DNA of 64,000 nucleotides from Spongiihabitans sp965206355 (GCA_965206355.1 OZ242212.1:806001-870000), one strand, 5' to 3'; shown: positions 8,353 through 17,309, counted from the first letter of the stretch. Notes: generated by a model not told the origin, from the letters alone. A program made the numbers and translations.

Positions 8353-9930
8353 ATGTCAAATGAACTTAAAGAATTGGCTGTACGCACTGTTGCTGGCAAA
8401 TTAGATCGACGTACGTTTATGGGTCGTGCCGTTGCTTTGGGAGTTTCTGGGGCAATAGCAAGCAGCTTTTTGACCAGCTGCACTGGAGGCGGAGCGATTA
8501 AAGGCGGGTACTTAAAAGCAGGTGTGTCGGGGGGCGAAAGCACCAACAGCTTAGACCCAGCGACTTTTTTATCATCGGTTCCAATACTTTTTGGCCGCAC
8601 TTATGGCGAAAGCCTTGTTGAAATGTTAGGCGGTCAAGTGATCAATCGTCTTGCAGAAACTGTAGAAGCATCTGCCGATGCCAAAACATGGTATTTCAAA
8701 ATCCGAAAAGGGATAGAATTTCATAACGGCAAGACGCTCACGCCAGACGATGTGAAAGCAACGCTGGAACGGCATTCCGGCGAAGACACGAAATCAGGTG
8801 CATTGGGTATTATGCGCGGGATTGATTCCATTTCTGTGGATGGCGATACTGTGATACTCAATCTTAAAATTGCGAATGCTGATCTGCCTTATCTGATGAC
8901 CGATTATCACCTGCTTATCCAACCGGGTGGTGGCGTAGACGCGCCTGATGCGGGTATCGGGACTGGTCCATATAAAGTTGAGATCAATGAGCCGGGAGTG
9001 CGTCATGGCGGGACGAAATTTGCCAATTATTGGGATGATGAGCGTGGTCATGCAGATCAAGTAGAGGTTGTCGTTTTGAATGATGCAACTGCCCGTACCG
9101 CCGCCTTGCAAGGCAATCAGGTACACATGATTAACCGCATAGAGCCAAAAATTGCGGATTTGTTAAAACGTGCGCCTGGACTTAAAGTTAGAAATGTAGC
9201 AGGGCGTGGGCATTATGTGTTTATCATGCACACCAATACCGCACCATTTGATAACAAGGACCTGCGTCTGGCACTAAAATATGCCATCAATCGTGAAGAA
9301 ATGGTTGATAAAATTCTGCGTGGCTATGGTTCCGTTGGTAACGATATGCCAATCAATTCGTCTTATCCTTTGTTCTCTGATGATATTGAGCAGCGGACTT
9401 ACGATCCGGATAAAGCGGCGTTCCACTTCAAAAAATCCGGATATGATGGCTCAGTTTTATTACGCACATCAGACAATGCCTTCGCTGGTGCGGTGGATGC
9501 GGCGCAATTGTTCCAACAAAGTGCTGCAAAAGCTGGCATTGAGCTGGAAGTTAAGCGTGAACCCAATGATGGTTACTGGTCAGATGTCTGGAACAACAAG
9601 CCGTTCTGCGCATCTTATTGGGGTGGTCGTCCAGTTCAAGATCAGATGTACTCGGTCGCGTATCTGTCAACAGCAGACTGGAATGACACGAAATACAATG
9701 ATCCGCATTTCGATGCCTTGCTGTTGCAAGCACGCGCCGAGCTGGACAACGCCAAACGCAAAGCAATCTACCGCGAAATGGGCACGTTGGTGCGTGATGA
9801 TGGCGGCTTGATTTGCCCCATGTTCAATGAATTCATCGACGCGGTTAAAGATCAGGTTGGCGGTTATATTGATGATCCAAACGAGGAGTTGATGAATTTT
9901 TTAGCCTTAGTGAAAACTTGGCTGGTATAA
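8353..9930 (+). CDS. Dipeptide-type ABC transporter, Tat lipoprotein substrate-binding protein
   Basis: 525 residues, family 5 extracellular solute-binding protein (SBP_bac_5). The leader has a twin-arginine motif (DRRTFMGRA), a hydrophobic stretch and a lipobox (FLTSC), so the protein is probably exported folded and anchored as a lipoprotein. The core carries family features such as WYFKIRKGIEFHNGKTLTPD near residue 115 and LRLALKYAINREEMVDKIL near residue 305. Start supported by GGAGGG 8 bases upstream. It heads the operon and defines substrate choice, but peptide, opine or other ligand cannot be decided. Confidence 0.9.
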   Translation: MSNELKELAVRTVAGKLDRRTFMGRAVALGVSGAIASSFLTSCTGGGAIKGGYLKAGVSGGESTNSLDPATFLSSVPILFGRTYGESLVEMLGGQVINRLAETVEASADAKTWYFKIRKGIEFHNGKTLTPDDVKATLERHSGEDTKSGALGIMRGIDSISVDGDTVILNLKIANADLPYLMTDYHLLIQPGGGVDAPDAGIGTGPYKVEINEPGVRHGGTKFANYWDDERGHADQVEVVVLNDATARTAALQGNQVHMINRIEPKIADLLKRAPGLKVRNVAGRGHYVFIMHTNTAPFDNKDLRLALKYAINREEMVDKILRGYGSVGNDMPINSSYPLFSDDIEQRTYDPDKAAFHFKKSGYDGSVLLRTSDNAFAGAVDAAQLFQQSAAKAGIELEVKREPNDGYWSDVWNNKPFCASYWGGRPVQDQMYSVAYLSTADWNDTKYNDPHFDALLLQARAELDNAKRKAIYREMGTLVRDDGGLICPMFNEFIDAVKDQVGGYIDDPNEELMNFLALVKTWLV

Positions 9931-9950
9931 AGACGGGCGGGTAAAGCATA

Positions 9951-10910
9951 GTGCTTTACCCAGTCATAAAACTGGTAACCCAGCGCATCGCGTTGGGTTG
10001 CCTGCTTCTGCTGGCGGCATCGGTATTGATTTTTGTCGGCACCCAAATTCTGCCGGGCGATGTCGCCCAATCAATTCTGGGCAGTTTTGCAACGCCAGAG
10101 GCTTTGGCAAACCTTCGCCGCGATCTTGGATTGAACGAACCTGCATATACGCGCTACTTTAGCTGGTTGAGTGGTGTACTGCACGGTGATTTGGGCCACG
10201 CGCTTTCCAATGGTATAAATATTGCTGAAGCGATGTCCAAGCGGCTTGGTAATACGTTGTTTCTAGCAGGTTGGGCAGCTTTGTTTTCTGTGCCTTTGGC
10301 GGTTACGCTGGGCTTGTTGGCGGTGCGTTATCAAAACCGCTGGCCCGACAAGCTGATTTCCGGAGTAACATTGGCAATGATCTCATTACCAGAATTTTTC
10401 ATTGGTTATTTATTGATCTTTTTTATTTCGGTGAAATTGGGTTGGTTCCCATCTGTGGCGATTATCAGCGATTCGATGTCCCTCGGCGATAAATTAGAGG
10501 CGATTGCTTTGCCGGTGACAGTTTTGACTATGGTGGTGTTAGCGCACATGATGCGTATGACACGTGCGGCAACCCTCAACGTGATGCAATCGGCTTATAT
10601 TGAGACCGCTGAGTTGAAGGGGCTGACACCGTTTAATGTTATTCGTAAACATGCTTTTCCAAATGCCATTGCCCCGATTGTGAATGTGGTGATGATTAAC
10701 CTAGCCTATCTAGTTGTTGGGGTTGTCATTGTTGAAGTGATTTTTGTCTATCCCGGTCTGGGTCAGTATCTGGTGGATCATGTCTCCAAGCGTGATGTGC
10801 CCGTTGTGCAGGCGGTCGCGCTGGTTTTTGCGTTTGTCTATATCGGTCTGAATATTGTTGCTGATATTGTTTCCATCATATCAAACCCGCGCTTGCGGCA
10901 CCCTAAATAG
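9951..10910 (+). CDS. Dipeptide-type ABC transporter permease (DppB-like)
   Basis: 319 residues, GTG start. It has the DppB layout: an N-terminal membrane helix (LGCLLLLAASVLIFVGTQI), a periplasmic segment with NEPAYTRYFSWLSGVLHGDLG, then the permease core. The EAA loop for ATPase contact is AELKGLTPFNVIRKHAFPNA. Twenty bases separate it from the binding protein and five from the next permease, so the genes form one operon. It makes half of the inner-membrane channel. Confidence 0.9.
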   Translation: MLYPVIKLVTQRIALGCLLLLAASVLIFVGTQILPGDVAQSILGSFATPEALANLRRDLGLNEPAYTRYFSWLSGVLHGDLGHALSNGINIAEAMSKRLGNTLFLAGWAALFSVPLAVTLGLLAVRYQNRWPDKLISGVTLAMISLPEFFIGYLLIFFISVKLGWFPSVAIISDSMSLGDKLEAIALPVTVLTMVVLAHMMRMTRAATLNVMQSAYIETAELKGLTPFNVIRKHAFPNAIAPIVNVVMINLAYLVVGVVIVEVIFVYPGLGQYLVDHVSKRDVPVVQAVALVFAFVYIGLNIVADIVSIISNPRLRHPK

Positions 10911-10915
10911 GGATC

Positions 10916-11737
10916 GTGCTTAAACGAATTCCTCTCAGTGCGATGATTGGTCTTGTGCTGACCGGCAGTTTTGTTTTTGTCGCGCTGTTTGCGCCGTGGA
11001 TTAGCCCGTATGGTATGGCTGAGATTGTTGGTGATGTCTGGGAACCAGCTTCTGCCCAATTTTGGATGGGTACTGATAATCTGGGGCGTGATCTGTTGTC
11101 GCGGATGATTCATGGTGCCAGAATTACCATTTTCATCGCCGCGGTAGCCACCGCATTTTCCTTTAGCATGGGTTCGGTTCTTGGCTTTGGTGCGGCGGTT
11201 CTTGGTAAGCTACCCGATCAGTTGATGTCGCGTGGTGTTGATTTACTGATGTCAATCCCGACATTGATTTTCGCGTTGGTGTTGTTGTCCGTGTTGCCAA
11301 GCAATATGCTGACCTTGGTCTTAGTGATGGGGGTATTGGATGCGACTCGTGTTTACCGCTTATCGCGGGCTGTTGCTGTTGATATTAACGTGATGGATTA
11401 TGTTGAAGCCGCACGCTTGCGCGGTGAAAATATTCGCTGGATTATCTTTCGAGAAATTCTGCCCAATGCACTGTCTCCACTCGTCGCAGAGCTGGGCTTG
11501 CGCTTCATATTTGCGGTTCTGTTTTTGTCATCGCTATCATTTCTTGGGTTGGGCGTACAACCTCCCGAAGCGGATTGGGGCGGCATTGTGAAAGAAAATA
11601 AAGATGGCATTATCTTCGGTATTCCAGCAGCACTTATCCCCGCTTTTGCTATTTCGGCACTCGCCATTTCGGTCAATTTGGTTGCTGACTGGATATTGAA
11701 CCGAACCAGCGACTTGAAAGGCGGGCGTGGCTTATGA
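10916..11737 (+). CDS. Dipeptide-type ABC transporter permease (DppC-like)
   Basis: 273 residues, GTG start. N-terminal helix, then the DppC signature region (WMGTDNLGRDLLSRMIHGAR) and the EAA loop AARLRGENIRWIIFREILPN. The ending is normal for the family. It partners the DppB-like subunit. The stop overlaps the start of the ATPase gene by 4 bases, indicating translational coupling. Confidence 0.9.
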   Translation: MLKRIPLSAMIGLVLTGSFVFVALFAPWISPYGMAEIVGDVWEPASAQFWMGTDNLGRDLLSRMIHGARITIFIAAVATAFSFSMGSVLGFGAAVLGKLPDQLMSRGVDLLMSIPTLIFALVLLSVLPSNMLTLVLVMGVLDATRVYRLSRAVAVDINVMDYVEAARLRGENIRWIIFREILPNALSPLVAELGLRFIFAVLFLSSLSFLGLGVQPPEADWGGIVKENKDGIIFGIPAALIPAFAISALAISVNLVADWILNRTSDLKGGRGL

Positions 11738-13365
11738 CGAATCCTTTAATCGACATTAGGCATCTGAAAATCGAGGCAACGGTGTGTCCGCCCGATGGCA
11801 AGCCGCATGACATCACCATTGTCCATGATGTGTCGCTAAAACTTGCAGCTGGTCAGGTTATGGGGCTGATTGGCGAAAGTGGTGCGGGGAAATCGACCGT
11901 TGGTCTGTCCGCAATGTGCTATGGGCGTGGTAGTTTGCGACTCATCGGGGAAATTTTTGTGAACGGTAGAGATATTCTTAAAATCGGTACTGCCGACTTG
12001 CGAAAATTGCGTGGTAAAGAAGTAACCTATGTTTCACAGTCTGCGGCAGCCTCTTTTAATCCGGTGTTACGACTCATGGAGCAGGTGATTGAAGCCACGT
12101 TACTGCATGGCTTGGCATCGAAAGCCGAAGCGGAAAACCGTGCCGTCAATATGTTTCGGTCACTGGGTCTGCCAGACCCAGAAAATATCGGGCAAAGGTT
12201 TCCCCACCAAGTATCAGGTGGTCAGCTTCAGCGGGTAATGACGGTGATGGCTTTATGTCCGAAGCCCGATCTAATTGTGTTTGATGAGCCGACAACAGCA
12301 CTTGATGTAACAACCCAAATTGATGTATTGGCGGCGATTAAAAACGCGATTAAAGAAACTGGGGTTGCTGCCCTTTATATCACTCATGATTTGGCAGTTG
12401 TGACACAGGTTTCCGATGAAATTCTTGTGTTACGGCATGGCAATATGGTGGAACATGGTACGGTGAAGCAAATCATTGAGACGCCTAAACAGGACTACAC
12501 CAAAGAACTTGTGTCGGCGCACAGCATTCAGCACGAAGAAAAGGGGCATTCAGACAATCCAACCCTGTGTGTTGAAAATATCACCGCATCTTATGGCGGG
12601 GCGACCCAAGTTCTGACGGATGTCTCTGTTGAAATTCATCCCGGTCAAACGCTTGCGGTTGTTGGCGAATCTGGCTCAGGAAAATCCACGCTTGCGCGAG
12701 TTATCACGGGTTTGTTGCCTCCCAGCGAGGGGCGTATTACCTTTGATGGCGCAGAGTTGCCAAAATCATTGTCAGAACGTAGCCTTGGCGAACTACGCGA
12801 GTTGCAGATGATTTATCAAATGGCAGATGTGGCGATGAATCCACGGCAGACTGTCAGCACCATCATTGGTCGCCCGCTGGAGCTATATTTTGGTATGCGT
12901 GGCAAAGAGAAACACGAACAAATTATTAAACTTCTTGATGAAATTGAGATGGGCGAAGAATTTATTGATCGCTATCCAGCTGAGTTGTCTGGTGGGCAAA
13001 AACAGCGCGTTTGTATTGCGCGTTCACTTGCAGCGAAGCCAAAGTTGATTATTTGCGACGAGGTGACCAGTGCACTTGATCCTTTGGTAGCTGATGGCAT
13101 CCTTAGGCTGTTGCTGGATTTGCAAAAAAAAGAAGATGTCGCCTATCTGTTTATCAGCCATGATCTGGCAACGGTAAAGTCCATTGCCGATTCAATCGCG
13201 GTGATGTATCAGGGCAAGGTGGTGCGTTATGGCGCAAAATCAAAAGTGCTTTCACCCCCGTTTGACGATTACACAGATCTGCTCCTATCCTCCGTGCCGG
13301 AAATGAAACTGGGCTGGCTTGAGAAGGTTGCTGACAATCGGCGTATGGAATCAGCGGGCAATTAA
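11734..13365 (+). CDS. Dipeptide-type ABC transporter, fused DppD-DppF ATPase
   Basis: 543 residues with two complete nucleotide-binding domains in one chain. First half: Walker A GESGAGKST (about 47-55), signature VSGGQLQRV, Walker B LIVFDEPTTALD. Second half: Walker A GESGSGKST, signature LSGGQKQRV, Walker B LIICDEVTSALD. Fused double ATPases of this kind replace separate DppD and DppF in many importers. All catalytic motifs are present, so the importer looks functional. It is the last gene of the operon; a relic of upp follows on the other strand. Confidence 0.92.
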   Translation: MTNPLIDIRHLKIEATVCPPDGKPHDITIVHDVSLKLAAGQVMGLIGESGAGKSTVGLSAMCYGRGSLRLIGEIFVNGRDILKIGTADLRKLRGKEVTYVSQSAAASFNPVLRLMEQVIEATLLHGLASKAEAENRAVNMFRSLGLPDPENIGQRFPHQVSGGQLQRVMTVMALCPKPDLIVFDEPTTALDVTTQIDVLAAIKNAIKETGVAALYITHDLAVVTQVSDEILVLRHGNMVEHGTVKQIIETPKQDYTKELVSAHSIQHEEKGHSDNPTLCVENITASYGGATQVLTDVSVEIHPGQTLAVVGESGSGKSTLARVITGLLPPSEGRITFDGAELPKSLSERSLGELRELQMIYQMADVAMNPRQTVSTIIGRPLELYFGMRGKEKHEQIIKLLDEIEMGEEFIDRYPAELSGGQKQRVCIARSLAAKPKLIICDEVTSALDPLVADGILRLLLDLQKKEDVAYLFISHDLATVKSIADSIAVMYQGKVVRYGAKSKVLSPPFDDYTDLLLSSVPEMKLGWLEKVADNRRMESAGN

Positions 13366-13393
13366 CCACCATGCTGATGGTTATTCTGGCGGA

Positions 13394-13674
13394 TTAGCGT
13401 GTGCCGTAAATGCGGTTGCCCGCATCGTCCAGACCCGGCAGGATATAACCGTGGCCATTCAATTCACGGTCAATGGTTGCTGTGTAAATGGGTACGTCCG
13501 GATGTGTGTCGCTAAATGCTTTGACACCTTTGGGTGTGGCTAGTAGGCGGACAAATTTCAATTTGGTTGCGCTACTTTGTTTTAATCTATCGACCTCAGC
13601 ACTGCCGAGTTAGCCGTGGCAAGCATGGGATCAACAACAATGGTGAGGTGGTCACCGATGTCCTGTGGCACTTT
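13394..13674 (-). pseudogene. upp: C-terminal relic of uracil phosphoribosyltransferase
   Basis: The minus strand reads DIGDHLTIVVDPMLATANSA, then in another frame LKQSSATKLKFVRLLATPKG and finally NGHGYILPGLDDAGNRIYGT before a stop at 13394. This is the last 90 or so residues of Upp, including the VDPMLATG PRPP loop (here damaged) and the GYI/LPGLGDAG uracil-binding end. One frameshift and a MITE at the 5' edge mark it as dead; the N-terminal half is absent beyond the MITE. Salvage of uracil by Upp is lost unless another copy exists. Confidence 0.85.
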
Positions 13675-13831
13675 GAGACCTTTGCAGCCATTTCACCTGC
13701 ATGCTACGTCGCCTAAAAGCGCCTACTGTTGGTAAAAATGGTCTCAATCGGTCATTTATAAGTATAAACTCCCTCATTCCGTGCGTTTTTGCCTTACCTG
13801 AAAGCAAAATCATCTTCCGTGCAAAGGTCTC
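13675..13831 (+). mobile_element. MITE copy 2 (157 bp)
   Basis: Longer class with the extra GCCTAAAAGCGCCTACTG block. Flanks ACTTT and ACATT match at 4 of 5 positions, a probable decayed target duplication. It cuts the upp relic. Confidence 0.9.
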
Positions 13832-13886
13832 ACATTAATTCTTTTATCTGATGTTGAATTTGTCAGGAGATACGGGTTTTCAATAA

Positions 13887-14660
13887 TCAGGATATGACCG
13901 AGAATCGTTGTGCGGTTTGCTGATTACTTTGCGCGGATAAAAGATAGAGATAGGTGTTAACGATTGTAGCGTCGTTTGCCAGTCTTAAATTTTTATCAGT
14001 TTCTGCCGGGTAGAAGTGTCTGCGAATGGCTGTTTTGACTTTGCCCGGGTCGAGTGTGTTTACTCGGGTTTTATAGTCAAACAGTTCGGCGCTGAGTGAT
14101 TCACAAAAATTTTCGATGCCAGCATACGCAGCACCCACTGCACCCCAATAAGCACGACCTGTTCGACCGATGTCCATTACCGTAAAAATAATTGATGCTG
14201 GATTGCTATGATTTAGATTTGGGCAAAGCGTTTTAGTCAGATACATCGGTTTTATCAACTGTTGATCGAGAATTTTTGACCAAGGTTCCATTTCCGCAAG
14301 CGGGGCAGGGGTCAGAGGTGCGCTCCACATTGCACAATGAACCAGACCATGAATTTCTGGAAACTGCTCGAATAACGAACTTGCCAGCGTTGCAAAAGCA
14401 TCAGCATCAGCACGCGCTATATCAAACTCAATCATCATCGGCTGTGCCAGCCCCTGCTCGTATATTGCATCATATAACGCGGTCATCTCCCGTTGTTTCC
14501 GATCCAGCAGTAGTACGACTGCCCCCGATTTAGCGGCAGCCAATGCCACCGCACTGCCAATTTCCGATGCCGCACCAGTGACCAGAATGATGCTGTTGGC
14601 AAGGGTTGATTGGGATGGAGCAAAGTTGGATGGGGCAGTTAAGATCGTTTTCGGATTCAT
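13887..14660 (-). CDS. YciK-like short-chain dehydrogenase lacking catalytic residues
   Basis: 257 residues with the SDR Rossmann start ILVTGAASEIGSAVALAAAK and a late VNTLDPGKVKTAIRRHFYPA, as in YciK. The active-site region reads IIFTVMDIGRTGRAYWGAVG and then AAYAGIENF, where YciK-type enzymes have FTSSSVGRQGRANWGAYAAS and then KF. The serine, tyrosine and lysine of the catalytic set therefore all appear replaced. It is either a non-catalytic nucleotide-binding protein or a gene early in decay; the frame is otherwise open. It lies 63 bp after the leuB-like gene, in the same direction. Confidence 0.75.
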   Translation of the reverse strand: MNPKTILTAPSNFAPSQSTLANSIILVTGAASEIGSAVALAAAKSGAVVLLLDRKQREMTALYDAIYEQGLAQPMMIEFDIARADADAFATLASSLFEQFPEIHGLVHCAMWSAPLTPAPLAEMEPWSKILDQQLIKPMYLTKTLCPNLNHSNPASIIFTVMDIGRTGRAYWGAVGAAYAGIENFCESLSAELFDYKTRVNTLDPGKVKTAIRRHFYPAETDKNLRLANDATIVNTYLYLLSAQSNQQTAQRFSVIS

Positions 14661-14723
14661 CTGTCACCTTTCTTGGTGATGCTGGCGTTAATGCTGGCTG
14701 GTTGATGTCGGTTATCTTTGGGG

Positions 14724-15830
14724 CTAGTTAAAATTAGACAATGCCTCAACCACCCGATCACCAAACTCATCGGTGCTTACCATAGTGATGTCGCTACCCG
14801 GCTTTGATAAATCAGGTGTGGAGTAGCCTGCCACGAATACGGATTCCATCGCCGACCACAAGTTATTGGCTTCCTCATTCATGTTAAAACTCATATCAAG
14901 CATCAGCGCCACCGAGCCAATCATCGAATACGGATTGGCAATGTTTTTGCCGGCAATATCGGGTGCCGAGCCGTGGGAAGGTTCATAATACGCCTTGTCA
15001 GTGCCAATACAGGCTGATGGCATCAAGCCGAGAGAACCTAAAATCCCGCCCGCCTGATCGCTTAGAATATCGCCAAATAAATTTTCCATGACCATAACAT
15101 CAAATTGTCGCGGATTCAGACATAACTGTGTGGCAGCTGCATCAACCAGAATATGTTGAACTTCAATATCGGGAAAATCCTTTGCCACTTCACCAACCAC
15201 ATCGCTCCACAGCACGCTGGACTTCAAGACATTGCTTTTGTGGATGCTATGCAGTAATTTTCTGCGTTTACTTGCAGATTGAAAACCAATTTCAACAATG
15301 CGTCTGATTTGCTGTTCATTATATTCAAGCGTTTCCCGAGCAAAGCGCAGTCCCTGTTGATTGACCCCGATTTCTTTTTCCCCAAAATATAATCCCCCGA
15401 CCAGTTCACGAATAATCATAATATCAATGCCATCACCAATAATCTCAGGTTTCAGCGGGGAAAAGTGAGCCAGCCCCTGAGGCAGATACACCGGTCTGAA
15501 ATTGGCGTAAGCATCATAGCGTTTTCGCATCGGCAACAACCCGCCGCGCTCAGGCTGTTCGTCAATAGGGATTTTTTTCGATTGTTCATAGCTCAAACCA
15601 ATCGTGCCTTTCAAAATCGCATCGGCGCGGTCGCAGATAGCAATGGTGTCATCGGGAAAGCTTTTGCCGGTTTCAAACCACGCCACTGCACCGAATAATC
15701 CCGGCATCAGATTAAAGTGAATGGGATTACGCGATTCGACCACCTTGAGTATCTTAATCGCCTGTTCCATAATCTCCTTACCGATGCCATCTCCCTCCAA
15801 TACCGCAATGTTATATTCAGTCATTCTCAA
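14724..15830 (-). CDS. Isopropylmalate/isocitrate dehydrogenase family protein, LeuB-like
   Basis: 368 residues, matching the beta-decarboxylating dehydrogenase family: GDGIG near the N-terminus, IIRELVGGLYFG, HKSNVLKSSVLW, and LFGDILSDQAGGILGSLGLM followed by the NAD site YEPSHGSAPDIAGKNIANP. LeuB converts 3-isopropylmalate to 2-oxoisocaproate precursors in leucine synthesis. The substrate loop differs from typical LeuB (GLLPMRKRYDAYANFRPV against GLLxLRKxLxLYANLRP), and no leuACD genes are nearby, so a related 2-hydroxy-diacid substrate is possible. It overlaps the upstream crotonase gene by 4 bases. Confidence 0.75.
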   Translation of the reverse strand: MRMTEYNIAVLEGDGIGKEIMEQAIKILKVVESRNPIHFNLMPGLFGAVAWFETGKSFPDDTIAICDRADAILKGTIGLSYEQSKKIPIDEQPERGGLLPMRKRYDAYANFRPVYLPQGLAHFSPLKPEIIGDGIDIMIIRELVGGLYFGEKEIGVNQQGLRFARETLEYNEQQIRRIVEIGFQSASKRRKLLHSIHKSNVLKSSVLWSDVVGEVAKDFPDIEVQHILVDAAATQLCLNPRQFDVMVMENLFGDILSDQAGGILGSLGLMPSACIGTDKAYYEPSHGSAPDIAGKNIANPYSMIGSVALMLDMSFNMNEEANNLWSAMESVFVAGYSTPDLSKPGSDITMVSTDEFGDRVVEALSNFN

Positions 15831-16648
15831 GCCTTTGTTGAATGTGCAACGGAGTTAGCATTGTCGGTTTTCCCGACCCAGTTCGGAGGACGTTTTTCGA
15901 TAAAAGCATCGATGCCTTCGCGGGTTTCATCGCACATCATATTTGCCGATATGGTGGCGTTTGCCTGTGCATAAGCGGCACTTAAATCCTGATCAATTTG
16001 CTGGTAGAAGCTGTTTTTACCCAGAGCAACGATAGCATGCGGATGGCGAATAATGTTGCCGACCAAATCAGCGGTTGCCTGATCAAGGTCTTTTGCTGCC
16101 ACAACCCGGTTCAGTAGCCCATACTGCAAGGCACGTTGGGCATCAATAAATTCTCCAGTCATCAGCATTTCCATGGCGCGTTTACGCCCAATGTTGCGGC
16201 TCAGTGCCACTGCTGGAGTCGAGCAGAATAATCCGACCCGAATGCCCGACACCGCAAAACGTGCCTGCTCGGAGGATAGTGCGAGGTCGCAAGTTGCGAC
16301 AAGCTGACAACCTGCCGCAGTAGCCATTCCCTGTACTTTTGCGATAACCGGTTGGGGCAAATTAACCAGCTTGAGCATCACCTCACTGCATTTGCCGAAT
16401 AACCGCTCATGCGCCTGCTGATTCTCATGACAACGCATTTGTTTAAGATCATGCCCCGCACAAAACGCTTTACCATTGGCAGCAATGACAACCGCATGCA
16501 GGGTTGGATCAGCAGCAATGGCATCAAGCTCAGCCGCTAACAACCCCAGCAGTTCATCCGACAAGGTGTTGTATTGTTGCGGACGATTCAAAGTAAGGGT
16601 AATGACCGCACCATCCCGTCTGCTCAAAAGTATATTGTTATCGGACAT
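15827..16648 (-). CDS. Enoyl-CoA hydratase/isomerase family protein, ECHDC3-like
   Basis: 273 residues of the crotonase fold: FCAGHDLKQM and the oxyanion-hole region MATAAGCQLVATCDLAL. The two glutamates of classical enoyl-CoA hydratase appear replaced: CQL instead of CEL, and SGIRVGLFCSTP instead of the PE(I/V)xLG segment. GLFCSTPAVALSRN is typical of the ECHDC3-like branch, which naturally lacks the standard pair and whose reaction is unclear. It is first in a leftward operon with the LeuB-like and SDR genes. A long palindrome lies 36 bp before its start. Confidence 0.8.
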   Translation of the reverse strand: MSDNNILLSRRDGAVITLTLNRPQQYNTLSDELLGLLAAELDAIAADPTLHAVVIAANGKAFCAGHDLKQMRCHENQQAHERLFGKCSEVMLKLVNLPQPVIAKVQGMATAAGCQLVATCDLALSSEQARFAVSGIRVGLFCSTPAVALSRNIGRKRAMEMLMTGEFIDAQRALQYGLLNRVVAAKDLDQATADLVGNIIRHPHAIVALGKNSFYQQIDQDLSAAYAQANATISANMMCDETREGIDAFIEKRPPNWVGKTDNANSVAHSTKA

Positions 16649-16683
16649 AGCCCACAGTGCTACAAAAAAGCGAAATTATTTGA

Positions 16684-16722
16684 GTGATGATTATAACGCA
16701 TTATATGCGTTATAATCATCAC
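16684..16722. promoter_or_regulatory. Perfect 18-bp palindrome upstream of the crotonase operon
   Basis: GTGATGATTATAACGCAT and its exact complement are separated by TAT. There is no T-run, so it is not a typical terminator. Symmetry, length and position just before the operon suggest an operator for a dimeric regulator or a cruciform-forming site. The arms also contain TATAAC/GTTATA promoter-like pieces. Confidence 0.6.
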
Positions 16723-16808
16723 CCGGGGCTTCAGCACCTATGTCAGAATTTATGATAGGCTATGCCGTTTATGAATAGTAATAACCACATAAAACCACCT
16801 GTTCAACC

Positions 16809-17017
16809 GTGTTCATTGCTGTCTTGAGTAGCGTGTTTTCCGGTCTCCTGTTTAGCAATGATGCGAGGGCAAGACCCGATACCGATGCCCTACAAAAAGT
16901 TGAGCAAAGCGTGGTGCGCGGAGATGAGTTTGACTGGCACATCTATCTGAACCTGGACACAACAGTGTGGATATTGCCAATAACAAGTTGGGCGAAGTTG
17001 CCGTAAATCAGGAGTAA
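16809..17017 (+). pseudogene. Frameshifted remnant of a small secreted protein
   Basis: A GTG-started frame gives a signal-like N-terminus (FIAVLSSVFSGLLFSNDARA) and then DALQKVEQSVVRGDEFDWHI. After YLNLD the sensible reading continues in another frame as NSVDIANNKLGEVAVNQE to a stop at 17017. This looks like a single-base frameshift in a short exported protein or the 5' fragment of a longer one. Family not recognised. Confidence 0.4.
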
Positions 17018-17025
17018 ACAGAGCA

Positions 17026-17307
17026 TTAGTCGGAGCTACTCAATCCGTTCGCTATTTGGCGGGTTGCGATACCCTGGTCTTCAAGCATAATCGGGATATT
17101 GTTTTCGACACGATAAATGGTGTTTTTATTACGGGTAATCAGTGCTTCCTCAAGGGTTTCTGAAACCGTTTCGCCAGCTACGGTTTGCAGTGTGCCCTCA
17201 GCAATCAATTCATTTAATTTCTCAAGTTTTTCTTTATCCAAAACAGCAACGGATAATTTGGTGATGGGGCAGACCAGAATGTCTAGAAGTTCTCGATTTA
17301 TCGGCAT
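17026..17307 (-). CDS. Trm112-like (UPF0434/YcaR) protein
   Basis: 93 residues from MPINRELLDILVCPITKLSV. The family is a small zinc-ribbon-like fold with CP..(C) near the start and DxIPIML near the end; here YRVENNIPIMLED. Only one cysteine of the first pair is kept. Trm112-like proteins are thought to stabilise or activate methyltransferases or sit in lipid A gene clusters. The start at 17307 is chosen because GGAG lies about 9 bases upstream and the homologous sequence begins there; the frame is open to 17325. It lies just after the hydroxylase gene in the same direction. Confidence 0.8.
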   Translation of the reverse strand: MPINRELLDILVCPITKLSVAVLDKEKLEKLNELIAEGTLQTVAGETVSETLEEALITRNKNTIYRVENNIPIMLEDQGIATRQIANGLSSSD

Positions 17308-17309
17308 TA

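Noticed and set aside
16684..16722. Rho-independent terminator
   Set aside because: Perfect symmetry but AT-rich, with no T-run after either arm.
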